NCBI GenBank assembly: GCA_040218535.1
Contig: JAVJRG010000007.1
Coordinates: 1 to 64,000 of the forward strand
DNA length: 64,000 nucleotides
Reading direction: 5' to 3'
From: Lacipirellulaceae bacterium
Lineage (GTDB): Bacteria > Planctomycetota > Planctomycetia > Pirellulales > Lacipirellulaceae
Part shown: positions 8,257 through 17,879 of the stretch, piece by piece
How positions within the stretch are numbered: the stretch's first letter is position 1
Layout of the letters: each line of letters opens with the position of its first letter
Program-made: the position numbers and the translations under genes
The notes under the pieces: generated by a model
What the model was told of the DNA's origin: nothing
Seen by the model: only the letters and a program-made list of their open reading frames with translations
Databases searched by the model: none

Positions 8257-8637
8257 TTATTCTGCGGTTGCAGCTTCTGGTTCGTCTTTCGACTTCCTTG
8301 TGAAGATTTCCTGACGTTGATGGTAGTAACCAATGGCGAACTGCCCTTGCTCTTTCATGGGTAAATGGGTTGGAAAGTCGTCGATCCGACCGGCGATTTC
8401 TTGAATCCGCTTTTCGTGGTAAGTCTTCGCCCCTTTTTCAAGCTTGCCAAGATGATGTTGGTTCATCCGAATTAAGCGAGGGAAAACGCTCGCAGGCGTC
8501 GAGGAAGCAGAACTGAAATAGCGGTCCTTGATCGTGGCATTGATGCCCGGCAGGGCATCTTCTTGCGATTTTTCCAGCGCGGCGAATAGTCTGCCGAGGT
8601 GATAGGCCATGTCGGGTCGGTCGGGGTCGAGGCTCAC
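8257..8637 (-). CDS. cas11c: Cas11c small subunit from an internal start inside cas8c
   Basis: Within cas8c and in the same frame, GGAG stands 6 nt ahead of a GTG at 8637. Starting there gives 126 residues beginning (M)SLDPDRPDMAYHLGRLFAAL and ending at the cas8c stop. Known for type I-C: the small subunit Cas11c is made by internal translation of the cas8c gene at this region, and Cascade needs it. The length and the SLDP...LGRLFA context agree. That the GTG is used here is inferred from the ribosome binding site and the family precedent. Confidence 0.8.
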   Translation of the reverse strand: MSLDPDRPDMAYHLGRLFAALEKSQEDALPGINATIKDRYFSSASSTPASVFPRLIRMNQHHLGKLEKGAKTYHEKRIQEIAGRIDDFPTHLPMKEQGQFAIGYYHQRQEIFTRKSKDEPEAATAE

Positions 8638-9993
8638 GGGTAGCTCCAATTCGTAGTTACGGTTGAGGCAGGCTTTGATCGCTGCTGCGCGGATGAAACG
8701 CACTTCTCGGTCAGCCTTGATCCGTCGCAGCAGAGAAGAGTAGAAAAGATGTGGGTACTTTCCACCAGTGATGATGGCTCTCAACAAAGCCCCTTCCAGC
8801 AAGTCGGGGATGTCTTTCGCATCGCGGACCGTCTCACGAAGCAATCTCCACATCGGAGGGTGGGGTAAGTCTTTTAGGCCGCGAGCGATTTCGAGGTTCT
8901 GAAAATGCAGAGCGAGGTTGTTCGTCAAGTCTTGGATTGTACTACGCCACCAGAAGCGGACAGAAATGCGAGCAGCGTTGGGTGCTAGTCCAAGGATGTA
9001 AAACTCGGTGTCCGGCTCGCCAAATTCTCCTGGAAACTTGCCTCGAGAGATTTTTTCTAGGATCGCGCCGATTCGATTCGCAAGTTCTTCGTCCTCGGCA
9101 GCACTGGAAGGATCAAGGGCGAATGGGAGGAGCTGCTCGACGGCACTAGGCTTGTCTGTCCAAAAGACTACCGAGGTGTCGCCGAGGCGGATGCATTGCT
9201 CGCTGGCGAGCAATCGGTTAAGGGCGACGCAGTACTGAAAAGCAACTTGCTCGTTGACTGCCGCATTCGAGCCGCCATCTTTGCCATAGGACTCATAGGC
9301 TTTGTCATTGAAGGACACCAGCAACGCGCCAGCCGACTGCCCGCCCCAGACACCTTTGATTTTCGGTTCGTGCAGACGAGCAACAGGACCAACTTTGCCA
9401 CTGACAAGGCATTGAGCAATCGTGTCCTCATCTTTTACTTCGGCTTCTTCGATCTGCTTATTCCACCACTTCGTGATTGGAGGACTCTCGTGAACATATT
9501 GTTTTTTCGATCGCAACTTGAAGACGCCGAAGCCCGTTTTCACTTCAGTCAGGATCCGAGTCTTTTCGTCGTTGCCGACGATCTCAGGGTTCCAGGTTTC
9601 TAGAAAGGTGCATACGGCAGAGAATTCAGGCGAGTCGATTTCCTCTTTCAAAGCCAAGTGCTTGTCGCGGAACGCCTCAAATGCTTCTTTGGTCCGCTCA
9701 GGCTTGTTATCATCAGGTTTGTAACCCAATGCATAGGAAGAATTGTCCCACAGGAAGCAGGGATTGATGCCCGAGCCAGAAGGCTTTGCGCTACCCAGCA
9801 CGATGAGCGACTGATTCTTCAGCTTCCCTTTTTCGTCGGGTTTTCGGGCGTCTTGGATTTCAAACAGCGTGCCATCTTCTTCCAGCACGACGATGAATGA
9901 AATCTGCTGACGGCTATACCCGTACGCAGCGATATCACAATCAAGATCGGCAGCCAGTCGTTCGTAGTAATCGTTGAGCGCGTGGAGCAGCAT
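8257..9993 (-). CDS. cas8c: Type I-C Cascade large subunit Cas8c (Csd1)
   Basis: This 578-residue protein is of the Csd1 family (usual length about 570-620). It begins [16 protein letters not shown] and carries PCFLWDNSSYALGY, YCVALNRLLA and FWWRSTIQDLTNNLALHF, features familiar from Csd1. Cas8c recognises the PAM and starts R-loop formation. The start ATG shares one base with the cas5c stop (TAATG), so the two are coupled. Its 3' end contains a separate internal translation start for the small subunit (see the entry at 8257-8637). Confidence 0.96.
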   Translation of the reverse strand: MLLHALNDYYERLAADLDCDIAAYGYSRQQISFIVVLEEDGTLFEIQDARKPDEKGKLKNQSLIVLGSAKPSGSGINPCFLWDNSSYALGYKPDDNKPERTKEAFEAFRDKHLALKEEIDSPEFSAVCTFLETWNPEIVGNDEKTRILTEVKTGFGVFKLRSKKQYVHESPPITKWWNKQIEEAEVKDEDTIAQCLVSGKVGPVARLHEPKIKGVWGGQSAGALLVSFNDKAYESYGKDGGSNAAVNEQVAFQYCVALNRLLASEQCIRLGDTSVVFWTDKPSAVEQLLPFALDPSSAAEDEELANRIGAILEKISRGKFPGEFGEPDTEFYILGLAPNAARISVRFWWRSTIQDLTNNLALHFQNLEIARGLKDLPHPPMWRLLRETVRDAKDIPDLLEGALLRAIITGGKYPHLFYSSLLRRIKADREVRFIRAAAIKACLNRNYELELPVSLDPDRPDMAYHLGRLFAALEKSQEDALPGINATIKDRYFSSASSTPASVFPRLIRMNQHHLGKLEKGAKTYHEKRIQEIAGRIDDFPTHLPMKEQGQFAIGYYHQRQEIFTRKSKDEPEAATAE

Positions 9994-10715
9994 TACTCAG
10001 CCTCCGCAGGCGAGGGGAGCGGAGGGACTTCAATCACGCCGTTCTTCATTTTCGCCTTGAAGAAGCGGGCTTCGACACAACGCTTCTCCCCGGTGTGGCC
10101 GTCGATCAGGTCAAACGCTCGCCCCTCTGGCTTGCTGTAAACCATGTCGTGTAGCATGTAGCCGAGGTCCTCTTCGCCGACGAGTTGCGACTCGGGGATT
10201 GGGGCTTCAACCCAATCGAATTCGCAAGCGAATTCCCGCGTGCCCAGATAGGGGCGGTGAAAACATTGCCCATTTTCTGCACGGCGTTTGAACATGTTGT
10301 AATGCTTGGCGACCGGTTCGCTGTCATCGAGTAGCTCGAAGCGTGCCTCAATGACGTAGGCAACGTCACGCAAAATGGTGGCGGCTCGCTGTTGGCGATC
10401 GTCTTCGACGACAATCGAGAGTGGCTTACTGGTTTCGCCCTTCTCAGCTTGTTTCATCGCAGTTTTCGCGTTCCGTTCAGACGCCTTGCTGGCAACTTCG
10501 TTTCGGCGCAGGTTGGTAAACACCGGCGGCTTCAGCACATGTAGCCGCTCGATCACCCAACGAACTTGTGGCTTCCAATAGATCGCTTCGAGGATACCGC
10601 GAGCCGCCGAGGGCGTGATGACGTCGTACGAGAGACGTTCCACCTTGGCTTCAGGGCGAGTGAAACAGGCGTAATCGCCCCAGACTTTGAGTCGGATGGG
10701 AGAAGGTTTGCTCAT
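9993..10715 (-). CDS. cas5c: Type I-C pre-crRNA endoribonuclease Cas5c (Cas5d)
   Basis: This 240-residue protein is of the Cas5d family. It begins [20 protein letters not shown], with the family hallmark [14 protein letters not shown] and then [20 protein letters not shown] (seen in parts). In type I-C, which lacks Cas6, this protein cleaves pre-crRNA in the repeat and stays on the 5' handle. It lies 6 nt after cas3 and overlaps cas8c by one base. Confidence 0.97.
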   Translation of the reverse strand: MSKPSPIRLKVWGDYACFTRPEAKVERLSYDVITPSAARGILEAIYWKPQVRWVIERLHVLKPPVFTNLRRNEVASKASERNAKTAMKQAEKGETSKPLSIVVEDDRQQRAATILRDVAYVIEARFELLDDSEPVAKHYNMFKRRAENGQCFHRPYLGTREFACEFDWVEAPIPESQLVGEEDLGYMLHDMVYSKPEGRAFDLIDGHTGEKRCVEARFFKAKMKNGVIEVPPLPSPAEAE

Positions 10716-10721
10716 AAGGAA

Positions 10722-12938
10722 TCACACTACCAGACTTTCAGGTTCGCGCCAGCCAGGGCGGTCTAGCATTAGCCCGAGCTGATGGTCGTAGAGGCTGTCG
10801 TTCGTAAGGATTGCGTAGCCGTGATCGGTTAGCTCGACGTCGCCGGCAGCGATGAGTTGCTTGTAGATCTGTTCGTAGACGGATACGGAGTAGCGTTGCA
10901 ACTGCCGAAGCAGCTTACGAGAAGGTCCAGCATGTCGTAACTGCTTGATTAGTCGAGATCCGAGGGTACCATAGGACACGTAAACCGTTTCGCCTTGGTC
11001 GGCGATCATGCGGAACCGCTCAGCAGCGGTTTTGAAGTTGTAGGCGAAGCCGCCAAGCTCTTCTGGGAAGCAGGCCATCACTTGCTTATCATCCCAGCGA
11101 TGAGCGCCCGCCTGGTTCCAATAGTGGAGATCGAAATACTGTTGTATCGCGGCCGGGTCGAGCGGGTCGGCATATTCAGGGAGGACTTCTCGCGTGGTCG
11201 CAGCGGTGGCGCCGAGGTAGCCTTTCACCTGGCAGTCGCTGGGGTCAAAAAGGTAAACCTTCCCGGTGGAGCGGAGCCCCTCGCGATTACAACGCCCGGC
11301 GGCTTGGGCCACGGAATCCAGCCCGGCCATCGAGCGAAACACCACCGGGAAATCAACATCGACACCCGCTTCAATGAGTTGTGTCGAAATGACACGGCAT
11401 GGCAGATTGTTTTTCAATCGGTCGCGAATGATCTCAATCAGTTCGCCCCGGTGCTGACCGCAGAGAAGCGTACTAAGGTGAAACAGTGAGGGATTGTCTT
11501 CGTCATTTTCCCTCAGGGCGGCAAACAGCTTGGCCGCATGGGGCCGCGTATTGACGATGCACAGGAACGATTCCTCTCGTTCCAGTCGTGCCACGAGTTG
11601 CTCGTTAGTGACCGAGCCAATTCGCTCAACCTCGACACGCCGCATCCGCTCGTAGAGCTGCGTCGGCTCTGGAATCATCTCACGTACGTCTTCCAGGCCA
11701 ATCTTGAAGTCATCGTTCTTTGTAATGGCAGGCTGCGTTGCCGTGCAGAGAACTACCGTACAGCGGTAGTTGGTCACGAGCTCGCGCAGCGCTTCGATAC
11801 AAGGACGGAGCAACTCAACCGGCAGCGTTTGTGCTTCGTCCAGCACGATGACACTACCAGCCAGGTTGTGGAGCTTACGGCAACGGGAGGTGCGGTTGGC
11901 AAACATGGATTCGAAAAGCTGGACGTTCGTCGTTACCACAAGCGGTGCGTCCCAATTTTCTGCTATCAGGCGGTTGCGGTACGTTTCTTTCTCAGGGTCG
12001 AGATTGGAATGATGCTCAAGCACGCTATCCTCTCCCAAACTTTGCAGGGCACCACGGAATGTCTGAGCCGTTTGTTCGATGATGCTGGTGAAGGGTATGG
12101 CGTAGATCACACGCGACAGCCCATGTTCAATCGCGTGCTTCAGCGCAAACTGCAAGGACGAGAGCGTCTTGCCGCCCCCGGTTGGTACCGTCAAGGAAAA
12201 GAAGCCAGGGACGCTACTTGCCGCGTCTTTGCAAGCTAACAAAACCTCCCGGCGGCACTCATTAACCTCGCTGTTGACAGCCCCCGAGGCAAGTCGCGCG
12301 AGATGCCCTTCGAGTGCCACGGCTATGTCACTGAGTCGGATGGATTTTTGCGGTCGCTGCTGCGACCTCTCGGGGCTCATGAAGCCTTCCGTGCACAGAA
12401 AGTCTGCATCGACCAAGCAAGAGAACAGCATCCGCGTAAAGAAAGCGAGCTGGAAGGAAGCCCTCCTGCGATCAGGGCCTATGTTGTAGCCCTGGAGACT
12501 CAGCTCAGGGCACGACAGAAGTCGCGGGGGCGCAGAGCTCCAATCACAGATTTCCTTCTTGAGTCGTTTCTGGTCAAGATCCAAGGTATCGGCCAGCCCC
12601 GAATGATGCCCGGCAATGACGTAAGCAAGTAGTCGCCCAAATTGCCCAGCTGCGGTCATCGCATGCTGCGCTCCTGCGGTCGAGTGATCGACGCGACCGG
12701 CGTACTGCTCGAGGTGAGCCTCGAAGCCATTCTCTTTGTCGAGGTACGCTTGGAACTCCGGCGAGTATTTTCCTAAGTCGTGCCATCGTCCAGCGATTGC
12801 GCCCCAGTCGCGTGCTTTGAGAGGCTTCGCGAATCGTGCGGCCAACTGTGCAACTTCGTTGAGATGAGTTTCCAGCAGTTCCCACCGGTCATGGTCGTGG
12901 CCTTTGAGGCTATGTGCGTAGTACTTGTGAGTTGACAC
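10722..12938 (-). CDS. cas3: CRISPR-associated helicase-nuclease Cas3 with HD domain
   Basis: This is a 738-residue protein starting with GTG at 12938. The N-terminal HD nuclease shows YAHS (His9), THLNEV (His25), GRWHDLGK (His53-Asp54), DHSTAGA and AGHHSG. The superfamily 2 helicase has Walker A PTGGGKT (252-258), Walker B LDEAQ (366-370, a DEAQ variant of DEAH/DExH), and motif VI QAAGRCNREG. Cas3 is recruited by Cascade, unwinds and degrades the target strand. It is the first cas gene; no Shine-Dalgarno is visible at the GTG. The promoter should lie in the roughly 200 nt upstream. Confidence 0.97.
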   Translation of the reverse strand: MSTHKYYAHSLKGHDHDRWELLETHLNEVAQLAARFAKPLKARDWGAIAGRWHDLGKYSPEFQAYLDKENGFEAHLEQYAGRVDHSTAGAQHAMTAAGQFGRLLAYVIAGHHSGLADTLDLDQKRLKKEICDWSSAPPRLLSCPELSLQGYNIGPDRRRASFQLAFFTRMLFSCLVDADFLCTEGFMSPERSQQRPQKSIRLSDIAVALEGHLARLASGAVNSEVNECRREVLLACKDAASSVPGFFSLTVPTGGGKTLSSLQFALKHAIEHGLSRVIYAIPFTSIIEQTAQTFRGALQSLGEDSVLEHHSNLDPEKETYRNRLIAENWDAPLVVTTNVQLFESMFANRTSRCRKLHNLAGSVIVLDEAQTLPVELLRPCIEALRELVTNYRCTVVLCTATQPAITKNDDFKIGLEDVREMIPEPTQLYERMRRVEVERIGSVTNEQLVARLEREESFLCIVNTRPHAAKLFAALRENDEDNPSLFHLSTLLCGQHRGELIEIIRDRLKNNLPCRVISTQLIEAGVDVDFPVVFRSMAGLDSVAQAAGRCNREGLRSTGKVYLFDPSDCQVKGYLGATAATTREVLPEYADPLDPAAIQQYFDLHYWNQAGAHRWDDKQVMACFPEELGGFAYNFKTAAERFRMIADQGETVYVSYGTLGSRLIKQLRHAGPSRKLLRQLQRYSVSVYEQIYKQLIAAGDVELTDHGYAILTNDSLYDHQLGLMLDRPGWREPESLVV

Positions 12939-13346
12939 AATTTGTTGCTAGCGCGTGATCGATGAAGGGCGAAGAAAGCAAAGACGCAAAGGTCAAACGG
13001 ACTCTGAAACGATAGCAAGCTGCTCATGGTCGCCTAGACCGCCATTCTTTTTTTCCAGCTTTGAGATGTTGAGAAGCTTTATCTCTTTTGCAGGACTTGG
13101 TTTGTGTCAGTTCTCCAGTTTGTTTGTTTTCGGCACGACCGGATCTCCGGTCATGCCGAAGACAAACTTAGAGTGACTTTAAACGAAGGCATTTTGCCAA
13201 ACGTCGAATGTCGATTCCGCCCGTCTCTTCGCGATCGTGTCGGTGCGTCGCAAACGATTTCTAGTGCTATGTCTAATTCGCTGATAGCTAAAAAAGCCCA
13301 CCACCCTGGGCTGGAGGGTCCAGCCCAGGTCATTGGACTTGCGATC
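12939..13346. other. Gene-free interval upstream of cas3
   Basis: No convincing ORF is seen in these 408 nt. The interval must hold the cas operon promoter on the minus strand. It also contains a near-perfect 46-nt hairpin (13122-13167) and the 3' flank of the serine recombinase gene. Confidence 0.6.
13122..13167. repeat. Near-perfect 21-bp inverted repeat
   Basis: The arm 13122-13142 (GTTTGTTTTCGG then CACGACCGG) matches the reverse complement of 13147-13167 (CCGGTCATG then CCGAAGACAAAC) at 19 of 21 positions, around the loop ATCT. There is no T run directly after it on either strand. It may be a REP-like element, a recombination site or a transcription barrier between the cas operon and the recombinase. 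Confidence 0.8.
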
Positions 13347-15506
13347 TCACCCCTGCCCACCTGTTTTATTTTGGGCATCCCTGCGTTTTTGATTGATCTC
13401 TTTGCGTCGCGCCCGCCCATCAGGAACTGGTAGCCCGCGATCCTGGTGGTATTTGACGACGGCTTCGCGCACGACTGCGAGGCCGATGTTGAGCTCCTTG
13501 CCGATTTCATGGACTAAGTGGTCTTGGTTGAAAAGTGCCATGATCTCCTTGGCGAGGCGTGTTGCTTTCGTGTTTTTTTCCAAGCGACCTCGCAGCGATC
13601 GACCGTCTGGGACTGGAAGGTTGCGAGAGGTATGCCAGTAGGCGAATGCTTTGCTGTAGAGCTTCTTGCTGATTTCGAGCGAACTTTGAATTTCCTTAGC
13701 TGGCACACCCTTATCAAACATTTCCTTGACTTGGTCAGCAAGCTCAATATGTCTGGTGCACGGCGGATCCTTGAAGTCGATCTTGAACGTTTCGGATAAC
13801 TCGCTATCGTTCGAGGACTCTGTACGGTAGCCAATCGCCGAAGCGACATTGTCGAGTTTAATGCGAAATTCTCCACGCAAATGATGGCGTTTCCTTCCCT
13901 CTCTCCGTACTTCGAATACTGTAATTCTGCCATCAATCACCTTTCGAAGAGCATGAGCAGCAGATGTCGGGTCGTCACGTAGTAGGTTGTCCAGCTCCGA
14001 AAGCTTCGACACGAGCCAATCTTTGGTAGGGGCCGCAGGACGGCTATCTTTTTGGGTCTTTAGAGTGCGAATTTCAAGTTGGAGGTCCCGCCTTTCACTC
14101 TGTCTCTTTTTAAGCCGCTCATTGACATCACTACTGGGATTGGTTTCGTAAAGATCCAGTAGATTAGATATACCTCGGTCTACTTCCTTCATTTGATCCT
14201 CAAGCGTCTTGAGTCTTGCCGGAGATTCCTGCTCAATCTTGTTCCAACATGCCAAGGTTGCTTGGAATAAGAATTCGATCCAGCGCTCATCAGCTAGGAT
14301 ACGGTGACTGATCGCATCCAGAATCATTTTTTCAGCAAGCTCACGCCGCAGGGTCGTTCGGCAGCTGCAAACCCCATCACGATATCCTTTGCAATGCATG
14401 TAACTGCTTGATGGCCCACCCACATGCAGTAGTTGACCCTTCTCACCGGCTTCTTCACGCTGCTGCAAGCAATCGCCACATTGGACAAGACCTTGAAGAA
14501 GGTGTCGCGGATTCGCATGGCTCGATTTGGGAGTAGCTCCCTTCCATACACCGTTCTCTTTTCGACTGCCAGCATACAAGTCACTATTGTGAGCGATTCG
14601 GTCTTGTGCAGACCGAAAAACACCCACATCGACGATGGTTAGGTGTGGCATCTGCCGTACGATAATCCCTTCGTCGTTACTCTCACGGTCTACTTTGATC
14701 TTTCTTCTCGTCAAGGGATCCCGAACCGTCTTGGTTTTCCCCCATACCCAAATCCCCACATATTTCGGGTTTTTCAAAATGCCCATAACACCTGTGGTAC
14801 TCCAATTCCGTGATTGTGCATGTCGTCCTTTTGGAGCCTTTAGTCGATTAAGTTCTCGCACAATCCAACGGCAAGATTTTCTTTCTACGGCGAACCAATG
14901 AAATATCTTGCGAACCCATTTCGCCTGCTCTGCATTGATGACGTACTCCTTTAGAGGCTTGGCGTTCTTGCAAGTCCTCTGTACTGCTGGATCGGAGGCT
15001 TCAACGGTGTCGTAGCCATAACAGTGATCTCCAACAGCAAATCCTGCTTTCGCAGTGCCTCTAAGGCCCCTCAAAACCTGTTTCCGGAGGATTTCTAGAT
15101 ACTGTTCATTAAGGAAGCCATTGATAAGAGCTGGCAATTTCCACGGGGTACCAGATGCTGTATCTATGTTGTCATCGATAGCGATGACGCGAATCTGTCG
15201 AGCCTCGACCAGCTCGCTCAACGTGTTTAGAGATTGCATTAGGTCACGAGATAGCCGAGAGAGGCTTTCGAAGATCAAAACGTTTATCTCGCCAGCACGG
15301 GCGGCTTGCATCATAGCGTCGAAGCCTGCCCGATCTGGCGAAGCCCCTGACGTGCCTTTGTCGAAAAATTGGTAGCGTGGATCGACTTGCAACCCTTCTC
15401 GGCGAGCACATTCATTACACTTATCCTGCTGATCAATGATGCTCCTCTCATCTTGCATCGCCGTTGAAAACCTTGAGTAGGTGGCCACCCCTGTTGACGG
15501 CCCCAT
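13347..15506 (-). CDS. Large serine recombinase
   Basis: This is 719 residues from the ATG at 15506; the frame stays open to 15683. The later start puts the nucleophile Ser14 (in TYSRFSTAMQDERSI) at the usual distance from the N terminus, while the extra 59 residues include an unrelated hydrophobic stretch. The catalytic domain continues with FFDKGTSGASPDRAGFDAM, NVLIFESLSRLSRD and IDDNIDT. The recombinase domain has GILKNPKYVGIWVWGK, and a zinc-ribbon region has LVQCGDCLQQ...MHCKGYRDGVCSC. A coiled coil (about 480-530) and two C-terminal repeats with LPVPDGR follow. Such enzymes integrate phages, transposons or ICEs at att sites. It sits beside a tyrosine integrase, in a variable region. Confidence 0.88.
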   Translation of the reverse strand: MGPSTGVATYSRFSTAMQDERSIIDQQDKCNECARREGLQVDPRYQFFDKGTSGASPDRAGFDAMMQAARAGEINVLIFESLSRLSRDLMQSLNTLSELVEARQIRVIAIDDNIDTASGTPWKLPALINGFLNEQYLEILRKQVLRGLRGTAKAGFAVGDHCYGYDTVEASDPAVQRTCKNAKPLKEYVINAEQAKWVRKIFHWFAVERKSCRWIVRELNRLKAPKGRHAQSRNWSTTGVMGILKNPKYVGIWVWGKTKTVRDPLTRRKIKVDRESNDEGIIVRQMPHLTIVDVGVFRSAQDRIAHNSDLYAGSRKENGVWKGATPKSSHANPRHLLQGLVQCGDCLQQREEAGEKGQLLHVGGPSSSYMHCKGYRDGVCSCRTTLRRELAEKMILDAISHRILADERWIEFLFQATLACWNKIEQESPARLKTLEDQMKEVDRGISNLLDLYETNPSSDVNERLKKRQSERRDLQLEIRTLKTQKDSRPAAPTKDWLVSKLSELDNLLRDDPTSAAHALRKVIDGRITVFEVRREGRKRHHLRGEFRIKLDNVASAIGYRTESSNDSELSETFKIDFKDPPCTRHIELADQVKEMFDKGVPAKEIQSSLEISKKLYSKAFAYWHTSRNLPVPDGRSLRGRLEKNTKATRLAKEIMALFNQDHLVHEIGKELNIGLAVVREAVVKYHQDRGLPVPDGRARRKEINQKRRDAQNKTGGQG

Positions 15507-15849
15507 TCCATTGTCACCAGGCAATGTAGTGGCAGCGGCGAGACCTGAGAGCAGCAGCGCGACGATCAAGAGTTTGTCCCTGTTTTGTCCCTGTTTGCTA
15601 CCTCCATAACCAGAAACAACCGGTAATGATCGGGGAAGACCAGAAACGCTTAACTCTAAAGCTTCCAGTGACTTGCATCGCAAGTGCTGCTCGGGAAGAG
15701 AGTTAGCTAAATGGTAGCCGGAGAGTCCCTTGCCCTCCGCTCCGCACCTAGTGGCTACCGCAAACGCTCATATTTAAGCCGTTTGCGAAGCTGCTTTCGA
15801 TTGACACAGTCGACTGAGTCAATACTGTGCCAATCAGTGGGCTCGGCAA

Positions 15850-17121
15850 TCAAGTTCTTGCCTCAGGACCACTGGGTCCGGCATCCTCCTCATCGTTGTT
15901 GTCCCCGGCTTCGTCAACGGAACGTCCGTTGTTCCTACCGAGGAAATCTAAGTGATTCATCTGACGTTTCGCTTCTTCGTCGTGCAGGTGGTAATAATGC
16001 TTGATCATTTCGCTGTCTGCGTGTCCGAGCCACTGCATCACGATTCGTTCAGGGACGCCGCTATTTGCACATTTTGAACAGAAGTAGTGTCGGAAGCTAT
16101 GAAAGCGACCATCTTTGAAGCTGAGTTCACCGTCATGAGATGGAAACTTCTCCGAGAGTGGTTCGATGACATCCCTTACGAAGATGCGTCGCGCGGTATC
16201 GGGCTTAAACGCTCCGCCACGCGGGCCATTGAATATGTTCCTCCCTTTTCTTTTCTTCGTCTTAAGTACCTTCGACAGCTCAGGGTAGAGAGGAAGCGAA
16301 CGACTACGACCGCTCTTGGTTTGCCTTCGTTCGTCGCGTTCACCAGCAGCATGCCCTGATTCGTCATGGAGCTTTAACTGACCTTTCTCGAAATCGATAT
16401 CTGACCACCGCAATGATCCAAGTTCCGAAATTCTGAAACCTGTGCAGGCTAGGGTGACGATGATGTCGCGTAGCCAGTGCAACTCCTCCGATTTCGAGCA
16501 ACGCTCAATCATTGCGCTGACTTCATCAACCGTGTAGCAGTATCCGTGCTGACTCTCTACTTTTCGGAGTTTCAGTTTAATCGGCTCCACCCCCGCCAGC
16601 TGGCCATCCTCAATGAGCCAGCGAACGCACCCTGAAAGTGTCACGAGTTCGTTTCGAATCGACTTACTGGCGTAACCCTTGCTCTCTAGGTGGGCTGCGT
16701 ATCCATAGAGCTCTTTTTCGGTGACGCGGTTCCATGTTGCAATTTGGTTAGCCTCCGCAAACTCAACGAACTTATCGAAGACTGTTCGGTATCGCTTACG
16801 CGTCGACTTCTTGACACCTCCAGCGACACGCGGTCGTGCAAGATGCTGCTCGTAAGCTGTGCGACCTTCGCTCAATGTAAGTAGCTTGACGTTTCCATCC
16901 TTGCGTTTTCTTCTCTGGATTAGCCCCAGTTCTTCTGCCTGCTTCGTGTCCAGATGCGGTAGCAAACGCAATGCTTCCTGCTTATCCTTCGTTCCCAGCG
17001 AGTGCCTCCCGGCGTTTACCGAATTCGATCGACCATCGGCGTACCATACTCCATTTCGTTGGTGTAGCTTCCAGATGAAATGTAAGCATCGTACTTGCTC
17101 ATTTTTCCTCTGTCTTGGCAT
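15850..17121 (-). CDS. Tyrosine recombinase (site-specific integrase)
   Basis: This 423-residue protein has an ATG preceded by AAGG at about 7 nt. The N-terminal half holds a SAM-like core-binding domain (about 85-185). The catalytic residues are all present: Arg230 in TGFRISEL, Lys269 in [11 protein letters not shown], His341-x-x-Arg344 in HSFRHYF, His367 in LGHAD, and Tyr376/377 in [10 protein letters not shown]. It is therefore likely active. It follows an excisionase-like HTH gene by 23 nt, a common integrase/directionality-factor pair of integrated elements. Attachment sites were not identified. Confidence 0.95.
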   Translation of the reverse strand: MPRQRKNEQVRCLHFIWKLHQRNGVWYADGRSNSVNAGRHSLGTKDKQEALRLLPHLDTKQAEELGLIQRRKRKDGNVKLLTLSEGRTAYEQHLARPRVAGGVKKSTRKRYRTVFDKFVEFAEANQIATWNRVTEKELYGYAAHLESKGYASKSIRNELVTLSGCVRWLIEDGQLAGVEPIKLKLRKVESQHGYCYTVDEVSAMIERCSKSEELHWLRDIIVTLACTGFRISELGSLRWSDIDFEKGQLKLHDESGHAAGERDERRQTKSGRSRSLPLYPELSKVLKTKKRKGRNIFNGPRGGAFKPDTARRIFVRDVIEPLSEKFPSHDGELSFKDGRFHSFRHYFCSKCANSGVPERIVMQWLGHADSEMIKHYYHLHDEEAKRQMNHLDFLGRNNGRSVDEAGDNNDEEDAGPSGPEART

Positions 17122-17144
17122 ATGTTACCTTCTTTTAGTTGAGG

Positions 17145-17495
17145 CTATCTTGTCCACTGCGGGCTTGGCCCTGACAGCTTGGACGATATAGGGGTCGTTA
17201 TTTGGCAGTGGGCTGATGTTTGCGGTTGTATTGACCGCTTACTGCTACAGGGGTTTGTAGCTGGGCTAAAGCAGGCTAGCTCAGACTTGGGGATCCGAAT
17301 TGCATGCCCTTTGCCGCCCGGTTGATACATGGCGATACTTCCGTCTGCTAGACGCCGTCGGACCGTTGCTATTGATAGGTTGGATGCGATTGCATACCCC
17401 GCTGGCGTCAACCAGTTGACCTCCTCGTTGGAAGGGTCATGAGCGGGCTTCTCTTGAGCCGAGTCAACTTCTCTGCCTTCGCTTTTTCCTGGCAT
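17145..17495 (-). CDS. Excisionase-like helix-turn-helix protein
   Basis: This is a 116-residue protein. Residues about 28-72 carry a winged helix-turn-helix of the excisionase/MerR-like type (HTH_17): WLTPAGYAIASNLSIATVRR, then LADGSIAMYQPGG and IRIPKSEL. The rest is polar and probably disordered. It lies immediately upstream of the tyrosine integrase on the same strand, so it probably acts as a recombination directionality factor or a local regulator. Confidence 0.75.
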   Translation of the reverse strand: MPGKSEGREVDSAQEKPAHDPSNEEVNWLTPAGYAIASNLSIATVRRRLADGSIAMYQPGGKGHAIRIPKSELACFSPATNPCSSKRSIQPQTSAHCQITTPISSKLSGPSPQWTR

Positions 17496-17879
17496 CTGCT
17501 CAATCCAATGTCACTGTTTCAGCACGCCGCAAAGGCTGCTTAAGTTCGGTTGGATTTAATCATGCAGATCCAGCAAGGTCGCACACGAGGAGCTGACTGG
17601 GAGTTCACTGGGAATTCAGACTCAGTGGGCAGCAAGACGTGAAGTGGCTTGCACGCAGCTGCTGGGCAGATTCTTGGAAAACTTCCAAGCGAGAAGCGTG
17701 TTGATTACGCGAGATAGCGGGAAGCGGATCCTCGACCAAGCGATTCAATCAGAGCTAGGTCGAGAATTGGTAGGCAGATCGAATTCGAGAAGCGGCAGGA
17801 TGATAGAGTGGCGGCGAGCCGCTAGGCTACTGCTTTGCCGATGAGAGATAAACAACGCGGAAAGCCTTGTCAGCAATGC
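17496..17879. other. Gene-free interval
   Basis: In these 384 nt I see no ORF with a good start or family match, no tRNA and no clear repeat. It lies inside the putative mobile element. Confidence 0.4.

Noticed and set aside
11538-12239. 233-codon plus-strand ORF opposite cas3
   Set aside because: It is a shadow of the helicase coding sequence with no recognisable domain.
15507-15683. N-terminal 59-residue extension of the serine recombinase
   Set aside because: It moves the catalytic Ser far from the N terminus and adds an unrelated hydrophobic stretch; the start at 15506 fits the family.
15700-15760. Possible tRNA fragment as an attachment site near the integrase
   Set aside because: No T-arm consensus or cloverleaf could be made from the bases.
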